Part shown: positions 12,901-23,559 of the stretch, piece by piece | How positions within the stretch are numbered: position 1 is the stretch's first letter | Layout of the letters: each line of letters opens with the position of its first letter | Assembly: GCF_019399895.1 (NCBI RefSeq) | Contig: NC_091884.1 | Coordinates: 374,501-438,500, forward strand | Length of the DNA stretch: 64,000 nt | Source of the DNA: Cardiocondyla obscurior | Taxonomy: Eukaryota > Arthropoda > Insecta > Hymenoptera > Formicidae | Direction of reading: 5' to 3' | Notes under the pieces: model-generated | Database searches by the model: none | What the model was told of the DNA's origin: nothing | What the model saw: only the letters and a program-made list of their open reading frames with translations | Position numbers and translations under genes: made by a program

Positions 12901-14459
12901 AGATCGGAGAGTCAAGAGAAAACGCCGACGAGTCCGATACAAACGTGCATGGTATATTACATTATTAGAAATTTTAATACGATTTATAATATTTATATTT
13001 TTAATTTTTTTAATTAATTTTTTTTATTATGATTAATACTTTTTTTTTTTTTTAATATTTTTCAATGCGTAACGAATAAATTTGTACCCTCTAGATGGAT
13101 TCGATTACTTCACTGCCACCACCACCGTCACCATCAAGAGTCGCCGAAGAAATCGAGTCCGATAGCGAACCACTTCCGCCGCCACCTCCTGAAATGTTCC
13201 GTTCGAATCTCTCGCTGGATTCTCTGCCGCCGCCGCCGGCACCCGGTGAACTTCCAGTTTGTAATACGCCGGAGCTCACGGGCTCTTCGTTAAGTCTCGC
13301 GTCTCTACCGCCACCGCCGAGCCCGCTCGTCGGCGAAACCGGAACGATACGTCGCGCTAGATCTAAGCAGTCCACTCCTACGAACTCTGTGACTCCTGAA
13401 AGCACTCCCACGCACGCTCCCCGACCTCAGTCTAATCAAATATACACGAATAATATCGCTCTGAACAGCAACTCGGTTCAGAATTACAATTCGAATACAT
13501 CCTCGAACGTTCATAACGCGAATAATACCGTAAATTCTGTATCTTCTCCGCACAGTTCCTATCCAGGGTCGACGGCGAGTACGCCGACCTGTACTCCAAA
13601 CTCGCCAAATTTCACGTCACCGCCGCCTTTCGTGCCGCCGCCGGCTTACAGCGCACAGCCGCCTCTTACAAATTCTCAGAGTCTCGGTCGACAGAATTCT
13701 AAGGTCGAATCGATATATCAAACTGGTCACCATAACACAATCCAGCCGATCAGGCCAAATCCCAATATGGATACCGTTCGGCGTAGCGCTATGAAACAAG
13801 GAACTGGTCATTACGCTGCACCGCCTTATCTGGCCGAGTTAAAGGCCGCCTCCAGTCCGCAGCCGCAACGACGAGTGACGATTCAAGAACCATCGACGTC
13901 GCCGAAATCGAAGACCGGAACCGGGAAAAAGATCTCATTCAATCTACCGCCTCAGCAAGAACCCGGTAGTCCCGCATTGCCGCAGCGGAAACCGACACCG
14001 CCTAGGAGATCCGACAGCACCAGACTCACATCGCCGAAGAAGCTGGCGGCGTCCGATCAGGCGCCGCCGGGCGATTTCCTCAAGGATTTGCAAAGGGTGA
14101 TGAGGAAAAAATGGCAGGTTGCGCAAAAGTGTAAGATGGATTCGACAACGACGCCGCACGAGGTGCTCGGCTTTCGAGATCCGCCCCCTGCTGTGGCCGA
14201 CTACAGAGAGACTAACGTATCGAATTGGGTCCAGGAACACTACGGCGCGGATAATTTATACGAAAATGTATACACGACGGATCCTAATGGACCAGTCGAG
14301 TACGCGTCCAGCCCGGCTCGACAGACGACCGTAAGATTCGCCGACGAGAATTGCAGCATGAACATCGTCAACGCGATCGCCGGCAAGAGACGACCTCCAC
14401 CGCCACCGCCGAAAAGGGCCGAAACCACGCATTTGACCACCACCCGAGCGATGCACTGA
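6933..14459 (+). CDS. pico: Pico / MRL adaptor (RIAM-lamellipodin family), nine-exon model
   Basis: This is the insect member of the Mig-10/RIAM/lamellipodin family of plasma-membrane adaptors. They bind Ras-family GTPases and phosphoinositides and recruit Ena/VASP proteins to promote actin assembly. Joining exons 6933-6987, 9960-10127, 10333-10488, 10705-10932, 11336-11565, 11680-11832, 11959-12471, 12580-12951 and 13095-14459 gives 1080 codons with consistent phases and no internal stop. Domains in order: acidic DVDLDAILGELCALE segment (about residues 20-40), SPDNDSAF Ser-rich segment, predicted helix (130-149), RA domain (about 147-232), PH domain (280-387), Ser/Gln linker, then a Pro-rich tail. 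The tail has LPPPP at 632-636, 652-656, 669-673 and 696-700, a LYENVY tyrosine motif near 1013-1018, and a Pro6 run at 1059-1064. Family identity is very secure. The first exon and the second splice junction are the weak points. Confidence 0.93.
6988..9959 (+). other. pico intron 1
   Basis: This 2972-nt interval runs from GTATAC to TTGCAG if exon 1 is right. It is AT-rich with long T and A homopolymers (around 7540-7590 and 8395-8424). Two ATGCAAAT octamers lie at 9136-9143 and 9243-9250. No other coding exon with protein-like content was seen. Confidence 0.5.
9960..10127 (+). CDS. pico: pico exon 2: acidic N-terminal segment
   Basis: It follows TTTTTGCAG and encodes residues 19-75, including SQDVDLDAILGELCALE, which resembles the VDLDALMADLCSIE segment of vertebrate family members. 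The next exon begins with two bases, so this one must leave a single base. The only site that does so is an AG|GCACGT junction at 10127/10128, a GC-AG donor. The nearby GT at 10132 gives the wrong phase. Confidence 0.8.
10333..10488 (+). CDS. pico: pico exon 3: Ser-rich SPDNDSAF segment
   Basis: The acceptor is GGTGCAG and the donor TTG|GTGAGT. It encodes residues 75-127, with TDSPDNDSAFSDTVSMLSSE followed by Ser/Gly and Gln/His-rich sequence. The SPDNDSAF and Ser-rich stretch is typical of MRL proteins upstream of the RA domain and is likely disordered. It leaves one base, which matches the two-base start of exon 4. Confidence 0.9.
10705..10932 (+). CDS. pico: pico exon 4: helix and first half of RA domain
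   Basis: The acceptor is GATGCAG and the donor ATGG|GTTAGT. It encodes residues 127-203. A helix-like AKAEKIRLALEKMREAS segment leads into the Ras-association fold (QKLFIKAFTLDG, KSLLVDEGMSVAHVCRLL, WAVVEHLPDLFM). The helix-RA arrangement is as in RIAM and lamellipodin. Confidence 0.95.
11336..11565 (+). CDS. pico: pico exon 5: second half of RA domain and RA-PH linker
   Basis: The acceptor is ACTTTCAG and the donor CCGAG|GTAAGC. It encodes residues 203-279: ERVYEDHELLVENLLLWTRD, KNKLLFVERPDK and the linker ending in VGVPE. The same linker motif in vertebrate proteins joins the RA and PH domains into one rigid unit. It ends in phase 0. Confidence 0.96.
11680..11832 (+). CDS. pico: pico exon 6: first half of PH domain
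   Basis: The acceptor is CTTTGCAG and the donor CAATCAG|GTTCGC. It encodes residues 280-330: VEGPLYLKSDSKKGWKRYHF, then ILRASGLYYWPK and the RDLVCL strand. The basic KKGWKR loop is where PH domains of this family contact phosphoinositides. Phase is 0 at both ends. Confidence 0.96.
11959..12471 (+). CDS. pico: pico exon 7: second half of PH domain and linker
   Basis: It follows a T13 tract ending in AG and ends TGCGAG|GTGAAT. It encodes residues 331-501. VYYGVGWRKKYKAPTDFCF and ERWMVGIRVAKYGRQL finish the PH domain; GIR.AKYG is the family's closing helix. After that come low-complexity Gln/Asn/Ser sequence and a Ser cluster. Phase is 0 at both ends. Confidence 0.96.
12580..12951 (+). CDS. pico: pico exon 8: basic/Ser-rich linker
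   Basis: The acceptor is GTTTGACAG and the donor GCATG|GTATAT. It encodes residues 502-625, a disordered segment with GTIKRKPS, RRHSRRRSGTDSDGSGTLKR and several S/T-P sites, likely a phosphorylated region. The next exon opens in frame with Met-Asp. Confidence 0.92.
13095..14459 (+). CDS. pico: pico exon 9: proline-rich C-terminus
   Basis: The acceptor is CCCTCTAG; the frame runs to TGA at 14457-14459 and encodes residues 626-1079. Four LPPPP motifs lie in the first 75 residues, three of them flanked by acidic or Ser residues as expected for Ena/VASP EVH1 ligands. A long Asn/Ser/Pro-rich tract follows. A conserved-looking tail includes GDFLKDLQRVMRKKWQ, a YEN motif that could serve as a Grb2-type SH2 site if phosphorylated, and a terminal Pro6. 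The internal Met at 13095 is not needed as a start. Confidence 0.96.
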   Translation: MDSITSLPPPPSPSRVAEEIESDSEPLPPPPPEMFRSNLSLDSLPPPPAPGELPVCNTPELTGSSLSLASLPPPPSPLVGETGTIRRARSKQSTPTNSVTPESTPTHAPRPQSNQIYTNNIALNSNSVQNYNSNTSSNVHNANNTVNSVSSPHSSYPGSTASTPTCTPNSPNFTSPPPFVPPPAYSAQPPLTNSQSLGRQNSKVESIYQTGHHNTIQPIRPNPNMDTVRRSAMKQGTGHYAAPPYLAELKAASSPQPQRRVTIQEPSTSPKSKTGTGKKISFNLPPQQEPGSPALPQRKPTPPRRSDSTRLTSPKKLAASDQAPPGDFLKDLQRVMRKKWQVAQKCKMDSTTTPHEVLGFRDPPPAVADYRETNVSNWVQEHYGADNLYENVYTTDPNGPVEYASSPARQTTVRFADENCSMNIVNAIAGKRRPPPPPPKRAETTHLTTTRAMH

Positions 14460-15165
14460 CAATAGCAGATAATTCAGCCCCATCCCGAAAGGCGATGGTA
14501 TTGCTGTCTTTGTGGCTGGTGGAAGGAATGAGAACGGAGGTAAGAGACGGCTCCGTCGACCCAACGTCGTTCCGAGACATTGTACCGATCGCTATTTACA
14601 AAAAACCGCCAGCGGGGAAAGAAACACTTCTTCGACAAAGAAAGATTTCGTGGATCTCGAAAATCGAACAAGATATATAAAAAAATATAAAAAGAAAAAA
14701 AAACGAAATTGTTCCGAGTTAAAAAGAAAATATTCGTTAGATATAATCGATTTTGAGTGGCTTTTTCACTATCGGAAAGAACTGAATTAACCAGTTAGGT
14801 AGGAATCTATCTATATGGATGTCAATGAGACGAACCGTTTATATTATCTGCAACGAAATTACGAGTTTGATATTATCATGCTAAATTACGTGTGTTAAAG
14901 GATGAATGTCGACAAACCGTCCTTACTGAAAGTTCTCTTTGACGTAACTGCCATCGAGAGCTGAACATGAACCGAAAAATAATGAAATTAATAATCTAAA
15001 CGCTCTTTTGAATCGAGCAACGAATTAAATTGAATTCGAGCCCGCGACAGAGATTCGACAGCGTTATGGTCGATCAACACATAACGAACACTGCCGCACA
15101 TACGAAGGATGTGATATAAATCGTAAGAACCACGTGCTCCAGTAATCTAAGAATCACGCGAGGAA

Positions 15166-15171
15166 AATAAA
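15166..15171 (+). terminator. candidate proximal poly(A) signal of pico
   Basis: This is a canonical AATAAA about 700 nt after the stop. A T-rich stretch follows at 15208-15230, as expected for a downstream element. A second hexamer is at 15363-15368. Confidence 0.3.
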
Positions 15172-17080
15172 ATAGACGATGATAAGCAGCGCGATATAAC
15201 GCATTAATTTTTTTTTTTTTTGTTTTTTTAAGGCAGAACACAGGAGGGACTAATTAATGATTTTATGCAGAATCACAGTTCTGCTTGTGCGTAAATTTTA
15301 TAACCGTTAACTGCCTCGTCTACGATTTTCTCAAATATACATGGATGTGATAAATAATATAAAATAAAAAAAAAGATATATATGTGCGAAACGATTTGTT
15401 GAAGTAGTCTCATGTTTGATTAAAAGAATAATCATGTCCGAATATAATTTTTAATAATTTTGTCCAATACTTAATTAAAAAAGAAAAAAAAAAGAAAAGA
15501 AAAAAAAAAGAAGAAGATTTATTTAGCATTCGCTTTAAGAGAATATCGCTTCGAGAGTATCGCAAAAATATTTTACAATACGTGCTGTAATAAAAATGTA
15601 ATATACTATATATATTCTGTCTTTTTTCGCTTATACTTCTTAAATTTCTCGAGATTAAGGCTTGATGATTTCGGACTGTATTCCCAAAGAGTATGGTGAC
15701 GAAAGGGAACGCATGTTCTGTAAACGCGCAAACCGTGCAACGCTCGATATGCCGAGAATAATCGCCGAGCGAAGACGAAATTGATCTCAGCTCTCTCGGA
15801 AGCGATCTAACTTTTTCGCAGCGCAAGTGTATCGTCGATAAAGGAGACAAGTTCATCGGACATCTCGTATGCGAGTAGAGCGTCTTTTGCGATGACATTT
15901 TTGTGCATAGGTATATATGTATATAAACTAAATATGTATGCGCGTTTACGTCGTTATATCAATTTGGATGCTGTATGTGTAGTTGTATTATACAATCGGA
16001 ACACGCTTCACTTTGACGTGTACACGGAGACGAGATTCCCGGTTGTCCGTACGTTCGTCAAGTTGTATCCGATACGAACTACGTGACGATAACTTTACTC
16101 GCCCGTGACACGAGGACGCGAGATTTCGTTTAAGCCATTTTTCGTTTCTCTTTCGTTCGATAACGAAGAAAGACCGATAATGTCGTTCTGAGAACTAAGC
16201 GGATCAAATGGAAAAGTAAAAGAAATTAAAATTCTCGTAAGTTTTCGATTAACCAGCTAACTCTGGAGGCTAGATAGATAATAATTATTATTATTATAAT
16301 GAATTCTTGGGATAACTCTTTAAACGAAGCTGTCGAAGCAAGCGAATATGTTAGGTGTTCGCGTTAGACTGGCGATTTAATTAATGTTACTTCAAATATT
16401 TGATTCCTAGAATTAGACGATGAAACATGCGACACGTACGATTGTCTTACGTCGACTGGAGAAAAAGCGAAAATACATCGAGCGATCACGAAGATCGTTG
16501 CGCGAGCCAATGGCAAGGAACAATATCCCGCGTGGCTTTCCCCGTTTGTGATCAAGAAATAGAATCTTCAGCAACGACTAGCCGAGCCTTTTTAAGGTCG
16601 CGTAGCTGATGTAGTTTTATATCTCGATTTGTATCACGTTTGCGTAACTCACGTGTGAAAGTCAACGACACTTCGGACTCGCGGAGTATCTGTATCGTCG
16701 AATTTTTATATACGGAATCGGTAGCCGCTCGAGAAAGCCCGTTCGTGCGACACGCAATTCGTAGAAAGTATTTTGTAAAATCGCACAAATTTTGATACAG
16801 AAGTATTTCAACGTAGCGATATGGATAAGGAACTACAGGGCTCAATACTGCGAGTTTAACGACCAGTTTTCAAGACGACCAACTACTTTCAATTTCCAAT
16901 TCATTGATATCTCAGAAAACATGTTCGCAATAAATTTATCACATCTTTCTAAAGTTCACGTATGTCCGAGTTACTATTGTAACTGATTTGTCAACCTGCC
17001 TTTGGTCGACAAGTCGCCTTTTGATTCGTCAATGTTTTTAATTAAAAAAAAAAAAGAATTAAAAAAGAAAAACAAATTAT

Positions 17081-17221
17081 TCACTCCGTGCCTGCGCGCG
17101 AGAATTTTTCCAATTTTCTAAAAACTTCCCCGCGTGTGTCGAAGGATTTTCCAGTTTTTATAAATACAATTTTTACAATTTTCACGCCGTGCCTGTGCGC
17201 GAAAATGTTCCCAATTTTTAA
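17081..17221 (+). repeat. pair of about 40-bp direct repeats
   Basis: Segments 17081-17121 and 17182-17221 share CCGTGCCTG.GCGCGA, then AATTTTTCC/AATGTTCCC and CAATTTT. About five in six bases match, at a spacing of 101 bp. They lie in the presumed pico 3' UTR. Confidence 0.75.
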
Positions 17222-18904
17222 GGAGATTCGCACGACCTCGCGTCGAAAGTGCTCCCTCGAGCGAGCGCCGAAAAATAAAAAAAAAGAAGAAAAAAAAAGA
17301 AACGAGCACGAAACTGCGTACTGTAATACAATCGAATAACTTAATAACGATAGCTAAAATCTAACTTAAAAATGAAATCGTCGATGTCGATTTAACAATA
17401 TCTCCGCCTACGAGCGGTTTAATCAAACTGAACCAATAATATAAATGCATTTTTGAGACTAATATATCAAACTTTACAGAGACTAATGATCTTTTTCATA
17501 CGAATTTTTTAAAAAAGATAACCTTCCCACGAATGCGAGTATCAGTACCCTTGCGCTTGAAATGCGACTCGTGCAAACCGCGCGTAAAATAATTTGTATT
17601 AATTACAATTATACTTTAATTAAATTCTTTAAGACTTTATTTTTATTAAAATTAACATATTTATTTCTGTGCAATTTATTGGCGCTTTAATTTTTTTTTT
17701 TTTTTCTTTTTATTCTGAAATGTATTTCGTTGTTCGTCGCGCGAGCACGTCGCTAACTTATTTCAAGCAAACTGAATAAGGGACTGGCACGGGACTCGTT
17801 GGGAATGCTGGCGCGTGCTGAGATAAAAAAAAAAAAAGAACTTTTTTTTGTACTTGTACTCTTTAAGAAACTTTCATCGAGAACACTCCAAGCAATCTAT
17901 GTAGGTAGCTTTAGTATTCGATGTACGCGTGCTGCCCATCGCTTGATTTTCGCGAGATGGATGAGTTAACCGACCGCCCGTTTCCGATAAACAGGTAATT
18001 TGATTGAAGCTTTCGCGTTGAAATTAGTGCAATTGACGATAGGAATCTGTAGGGAGCGAAATCGAGAAAGCACAACCAAGGATTGTCGGTTATTGACGAA
18101 AATTATATAATATTTTAATTACGAAATTTGCGGCCAGCTTAGATTAATCAACGATGTTGAAAGCTGCGAAGTTAAAATAAGTGGAACAAGTCGTTCATTA
18201 CGAAACAAATGTTTTTTTTTTTATGTAACAATTTTCTCGAGTACATTTAATGAACGATAAATATATTTCTTTTTTTTTTTTTTTTGCATCGAAGAAGATT
18301 TGTACGAAGGTAGGAAGGAACTTTTCGAGCCGGCTCCTCTTTGATTGTACATTCTAAGTTGTTCGTATGATTTTGTAAATATTGTAACAAATGATAACCA
18401 CGAGGAAAAATTGTTAGCGGTATCGCGCAGCCAGCAATGACGTTTATATTACGAACAAATGTATTTTATATCGTTTGCGAGAAAGACGTAAGGGGAGAAT
18501 GAAAGTAAGTCTTCGAAGATTTTGGAAGGAACATGAATCTTACGAGGACAGAGCTTCGCTGCGTTTCGTTTGATTTAATTGATTGTTTCGGCGCGAGAAA
18601 AAAAAATCTCTTTGGTTATCGCGACGACGAGATACCTCGAACGCTACGTTCGCATTGCTATCAGATCGATTTGATGTAGCTTAACAGTTAGAATTTAGGT
18701 CGTATTGCAGGTTGTTCCAGATACGCTCTATGCAGGTGTGTTTAACAAAAGAAAAAAAGAAAAGAAAAAAAAAAAGAAAATTGTGACAATACTGACATTA
18801 TTTCGTGACCCGACGCCAGTTATTTAGGTATAACGCGTACCGAGCGAACAAAGAAATGCGCAGCAGTTGAAATATTATAGGTATTATATTCATGTTTTTA
18901 TGTA

Positions 18905-18910
18905 AATAAA
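18905..18910 (+). terminator. candidate distal poly(A) signal of pico
   Basis: AATAAA overlaps a TGTAAATA Pumilio-type site and is followed by T-rich sequence (TTTTTGG). It is the last hexamer before the compositional change near 19 kb. Confidence 0.3.
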
Positions 18911-19784
18911 TTTTTGGTATATTTCACTGGTCAACGGCTATTTTTTTCTCTCCCTCACGTTCATATTTAATAATATATAATATATAAATTTAATGTATTT
19001 GCGGTAAAGTATAATTTTTTTTTTTCTTATAATGTAAAGTAATATAAATTTTTGAAATGTAGAGATCGTATTATTTTTTTAGAATTATTTTATACCGTGA
19101 GAAAAATAAAATTTATAGTAATTATTATTTTATATTCTTATATAATTCGAGGTAACTTCATTTTATTAACCATCGGTATTACTAGCCGTTGGTCATAAAA
19201 TAAGATAAAGCTTTGTACTTTCGAAATAAATAATTAATAATAATAAAACAATATAAAAGATATTCACATCTATAAAAATTATGTATCGCAAATAATTTTC
19301 ATCAATTTCGGTGGCTGCATTTTCAAAACGTAACAAGTTCTTTACTGCGTTACAAGATAGCGCGTGATTGTACGGAAAATAAATTCTGTTTCTTTGATTA
19401 AAAAAGCTTTCTCTTATATATTTTTCACATGTAATAATTATTTTTTTTTTGCTACTTTCGTTTTTATACAATCTTTTTTTTTAACGCAATTCCTTCTTTT
19501 CTCTTTTCTCCCTTTCTTCTTTTAAAATTTCAAACCCAGTGCTTACCCTTCTGCCGGCGGGCGTATAAGTGGCAAAAAGATGCGCTCTTCCGGTCATAAA
19601 AGCGCCTTAATAAAAAGCCCTCGTTTTTAATATTCTCAAGCCGTGTGTGAGGGACGTGCTCGTAGATACACATAAACTTGCGCGGTATTGAATTTTCCAG
19701 CTTTTCTCGCCGCGTAAGCCAAGGTTCGCCGTAAAGCTGTGTGGCTGTGCTCGGGCTCGAATATTCGCTTCGATATATCCTCTT

Positions 19785-19800
19785 TCTCTCTCTCTCTCTC
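19785..19800. repeat. (CT)n microsatellite
   Basis: Eight CT units, with pyrimidine-rich sequence on both sides. Confidence 0.9.
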
Positions 19801-20196
19801 ATTCTTTCTTTTTCTTTTTCCCCTTTTTTTTATTCTAATACATTAACGATAGCCCTCGCGTCACCGAGCATGATTCATAATTCATCTGTCGCGTTCTTTG
19901 TTGGCGATTCTTTGTCGCGACCGGCCGGCAATTAAGTTGGTCAGATAAAAGTTCGTGATAAGAGCCACCATGTTGAATCACTTGACGGTGGTTCGTAAAA
20001 AAAAAGAAAAGAAAAAAAACGAATCGACTAGCAAACGGAATATTTCATTCGTATGAATGGGATACTCATCGCTACTTGTGAAACGGATAAAATCGCTAAG
20101 AAGAGAATGATGTCACTGGATATCCAATACGCAAGACTGTGTACGCATTTGGAATGTAACAATTTATTTTCTCCCGAAAGAACGAGATTGAAAGTG

Positions 20197-20224
20197 CAGA
20201 GAGAGAGAGAGAAAGAGAGAGAGG
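20197..20224. repeat. (GA)n microsatellite
   Basis: GA units interrupted once by an extra A. Confidence 0.9.
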
Positions 20225-21807
20225 GAACAGACTAAGTATAATAAATCTGCAATATAACTTTTAATTCGTTTTCCTCGTACTCTAATTTTATTCGATTCCG
20301 AGCGTGCGAACTTTTCGAATATACGATTCAATCGTAAATTAATTCGTGAAGGCAGTTTTATTTTTATTTTATTTTATTTTATTTTTTTAAATTTTAAACA
20401 ATTCTTTTTCGCGGCGCGCCTTATCGTTGGGCCGGTTTCCGATAAATATGGACTCAATGTCGCGATTCAACGGAAGACCGAGGGACATCTGCATACGCCG
20501 AACCATTTCATAAATTACAGAAGTAATTAAACGCATCGTACGCGGCGGCATCAATCACCCTCCAGATTATCGACGTAATTACACGTGTCTTATCTCGCTT
20601 ACGCGTGCGTCACGTGTCAAACGCGCCGAGTTTGACATTCGGGCCCTCGTTTGCCTCTCAACTCGAGAACACATCGGCGAAAGTGTTATTATTAATAAAC
20701 TGTCGCCCGTCAAGAAGTTTGATAAATAATTTGTCGTGACCGAGGTACAATTGATCGCAGCAGGCGGGGCGAAGGGGGGTGGTTCAGCCCCCTCCTCGCG
20801 AAGTTACAGCGATCGCGCGCATTACAGTCGGTTCTATTTCGTAACATAAGGAAGATCGACGTAAATATATACGAAATTGCAGTGGCGGAGAGGAGAGACG
20901 GCTGTTTTATGGGATTCTTTTTACGACTTACGGCAGTCCTGCGTTCTACTTTGCGTTTACGTCATGCACGACCCTCGAGTGTTTACGGGCACCGCCGTTG
21001 CCGAGCAAAGGGGGTTCGAGGGGGCCGTTGGCGAGACGACTCGTTACGCTTTCGTATCGAGTGTGGGTTCCCACCGAAATTTCCGTTCTCCTCGCTTTTC
21101 GAATTCTGCGAGAGTGTCCCGCGCGCGCGGGCATAAAACGCTCCACCCTATTTCTACCCTCGTCCTCTGCTTTTCGTTGCGCCGCCGCGTCCGGCGTTTT
21201 CGAGGGCCCGGTAACGTCGATCGCGACCCCCGCGATTCACGCGGCCCAACGGCGACGAAATTGCGTTAATAAAATATTCTTATGACCTATCAAATCCGCC
21301 GGCGCGGATTCCGATATTAATAAAAAGTCTTACGGTCCAATTAACTTTAAGGGCCGGTAATCTAGGAGCCGGGAAATGAGCCTTAAACGAGTAAACCGCA
21401 GACTTGACAAACTCAAGGAGATGAAACTTCGAAACTTTACTGCATATAAAAGAGATATCACGGTAATGTTTTAATGCGGAGACAATTTTTTTTTTTTTTT
21501 TGCAAATTATCTGTAAATAAACGACGTACATGTTTGCGCGATACGGTGCTCCCGATGTTCTCCGATGATTTCACAAGGACGGTATAATCTATGAGAAAGG
21601 TCAGAGTGCGCCGAAAGGCGTTGACGGCGACGTCGTTCCCGTCGTCTTCGACCTCGGCATATCCGCGAACCACGAGAACGGACGGGGAGGATGAGGAGGA
21701 GCGACGTGGAATGAAGCGTTTGAGCGGCCCGCTTTCCAGGAACACGGGCGTAAATCACGATTTTATTGCGGATAATTTTACGAGGAGTAGAACTCGCCGA
21801 CACCACC

Positions 21808-21842
21808 GTGGCCGCCGCCGCCGCCGCCGTCGACGACGACAA
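21808..21842. repeat. GCC/GAC trinucleotide-rich tract
   Basis: Six GCC-type units pass directly into GAC units. Frames read through on both strands, but nothing else supports coding. Confidence 0.8.
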
Positions 21843-23421
21843 CGCCGAGTTAGCTACTTTAAACTGGTAATCGCGCCACTTGCTCAAGAACGTGCCAAAC
21901 TCGTCGCGCCGCGAAAGATCGTTAGCGAAATACCGGAACAAGGTAATCTCGGCAAACATTTCAAGCGGCGAGGGAAAAGAAAAATTTTTTGCTACTTGCG
22001 CTGGCAAAAAAATATGAAATAAAAGATGCAATCATTTTCTTAAAAAGAAAAAAAAAATTAAGGATACGTTTCAAAGTAAAAGGCTAAACGCATTTTTGAA
22101 AGCTTACTTTTAGATACTAATGTATTTGAGTGACAAAAAAAAATAAAAAGTTTAGTCTCGGGATTTTTAAATTAATTTTTTTAAAGTAACAGTTAAAGAA
22201 AGTTTAAAGAAATGGAAAAAAAAATTGTGCAAGTAATTAATTAATTAAAATTATAAAGAGCCTTATTTAATTCTTAGGACTAAATAAAACTTTGTTTAGT
22301 AAAATATTCTTTTTTTAAGCGAATATTTAGTACAAGATAAAATTATTATTCGCTTAATACTTTTAAAATTCATAACTCAGAAGGAATAATGGCGTTTTCT
22401 TTTTTTTTTCTGTTCAGCTTGAGACCGTCAGACATATTTCTTCAATTAGGACAGGCTCTATTGTCAAAGTGCATAAATCAAGGCTTTAAAGGAGACCCTC
22501 AGGCCTAAATTAATAAAACAGCAAAATAACGAAATTAGGAAAGATCTTAAGAAGAGTTCCGGCTCCATTTTTCCGCCGGATTTTATCGACTTCGCGAACG
22601 AGTTCGTATATATCCAGCAACGGGAGTCAATTAAGTTTGATTACCCGAAAGTTCGGCGAGCGCCGAATCAGCATAAATTCGCGGCACCCTCGACACTCCT
22701 GACGTCACGGTCTTCGTCCATGTAGAGTTTCGTCTTGGCACTTCTAGCCTCCCGTTCTCTCCTCCTACTTTTTCTCCGGCGTCCCCTTCGACCCCGCGAC
22801 GGAAGTGCCGTCGACTTTACGATCGTCGATACGAAAGACGTTTTACCGGAATTAAGATTCTAGGGGTGGAAAAGGAGAAAAAGGGAAAGGACTCGCGCCT
22901 CGAGCGTGTCTGACACTTTAAGCGTCTCGTAAGTCCGCGGGAAAACGCGTAAATTATTCGGGCGTGACGCGCGTCGCTTCTTATAAACGTTTCCATTTAC
23001 ACACCGACCGATTTTGCAGCGGACTCGCAAAAGCGTTTTACATTATTCCGTCATAAAACTCGCGGATACTTTTGGCCGCGAGGAAAATGTGAAAGCACAA
23101 ATTGGTCTCCATACGCGAGCGAGTAATAACGATAAACTGGTTTTGGGATTCCTTCGCGGATTAAATTTTGTGAATCAGGGGAATAAGTTATTTTAACGAT
23201 CAAATAAATCTTTTTTCTTTTTAGGGATAAAATCCAATCTTTTTCTAACGATAAAATTTGGATGTGATAAAAAAGAAAAAAGAAAAAAAAAAAAGAAATC
23301 TGGTAGTGGCGCCAATGTTGAATACCGCGACGATGTTTGTCATCTTCCTTGATCTCGTCGTGTGAAACGACTACGATTTCCGATCTAGGATCTTGTATCA
23401 AGGATCTCGGTGACCGCAGGA

Positions 23422-23559
23422 ATGTCGGTCAGTATGCGTGCCCCCGGCGAGCCGCTGGTGGTCCCCGACTATCGCTCTCGGGGCCCGGTACTTCGCGACC
23501 TTGAAAACGACACCGCTCGTTGCGGTAACTTCCTCTTTACCGCCTACGATATTGTGTGA
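23422..23559 (+). CDS. small open frame or possible 5' exon, uncertain
   Basis: The frame encodes 45 residues beginning MSVSMRAPGEPLVVPDYRSR and ends at TGA. It lies just after an acceptor-like GACCGCAG and contains a possible donor TTGCG|GTAACT at 23524. The composition (few stops in frame, C/G at third positions) is more coding-like than its surroundings. I recognise no homologue and found no phase-matching partner exon. Confidence 0.2.
   Translation: MSVSMRAPGEPLVVPDYRSRGPVLRDLENDTARCGNFLFTAYDIV

Larger units (their letters stand above)
14460..18920 (+). other. probable long 3' UTR of pico
   Basis: This region is AT-rich, has no supported open frame, and contains features usual in insect 3' UTRs. 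AATAAA hexamers are at 15166-15171, 15363-15368 and 18905-18910. Pumilio-type TGTANATA sites lie at 15918-15925, 18374-18381 and 18901-18908. K boxes (TGTGATA) are at 15110-15116 and 15346-15352. The true cleavage site is unknown, so the UTR could end at any of the hexamers. The antisense open frame at 15410-15898 is probably chance. Confidence 0.4.

Noticed and set aside
15410..15898. 162-codon antisense frame behind pico
   Set aside because: AT-rich 3' UTR-like DNA. The end is a Phe run from an A-rich tract, with no homology or transcription signals.
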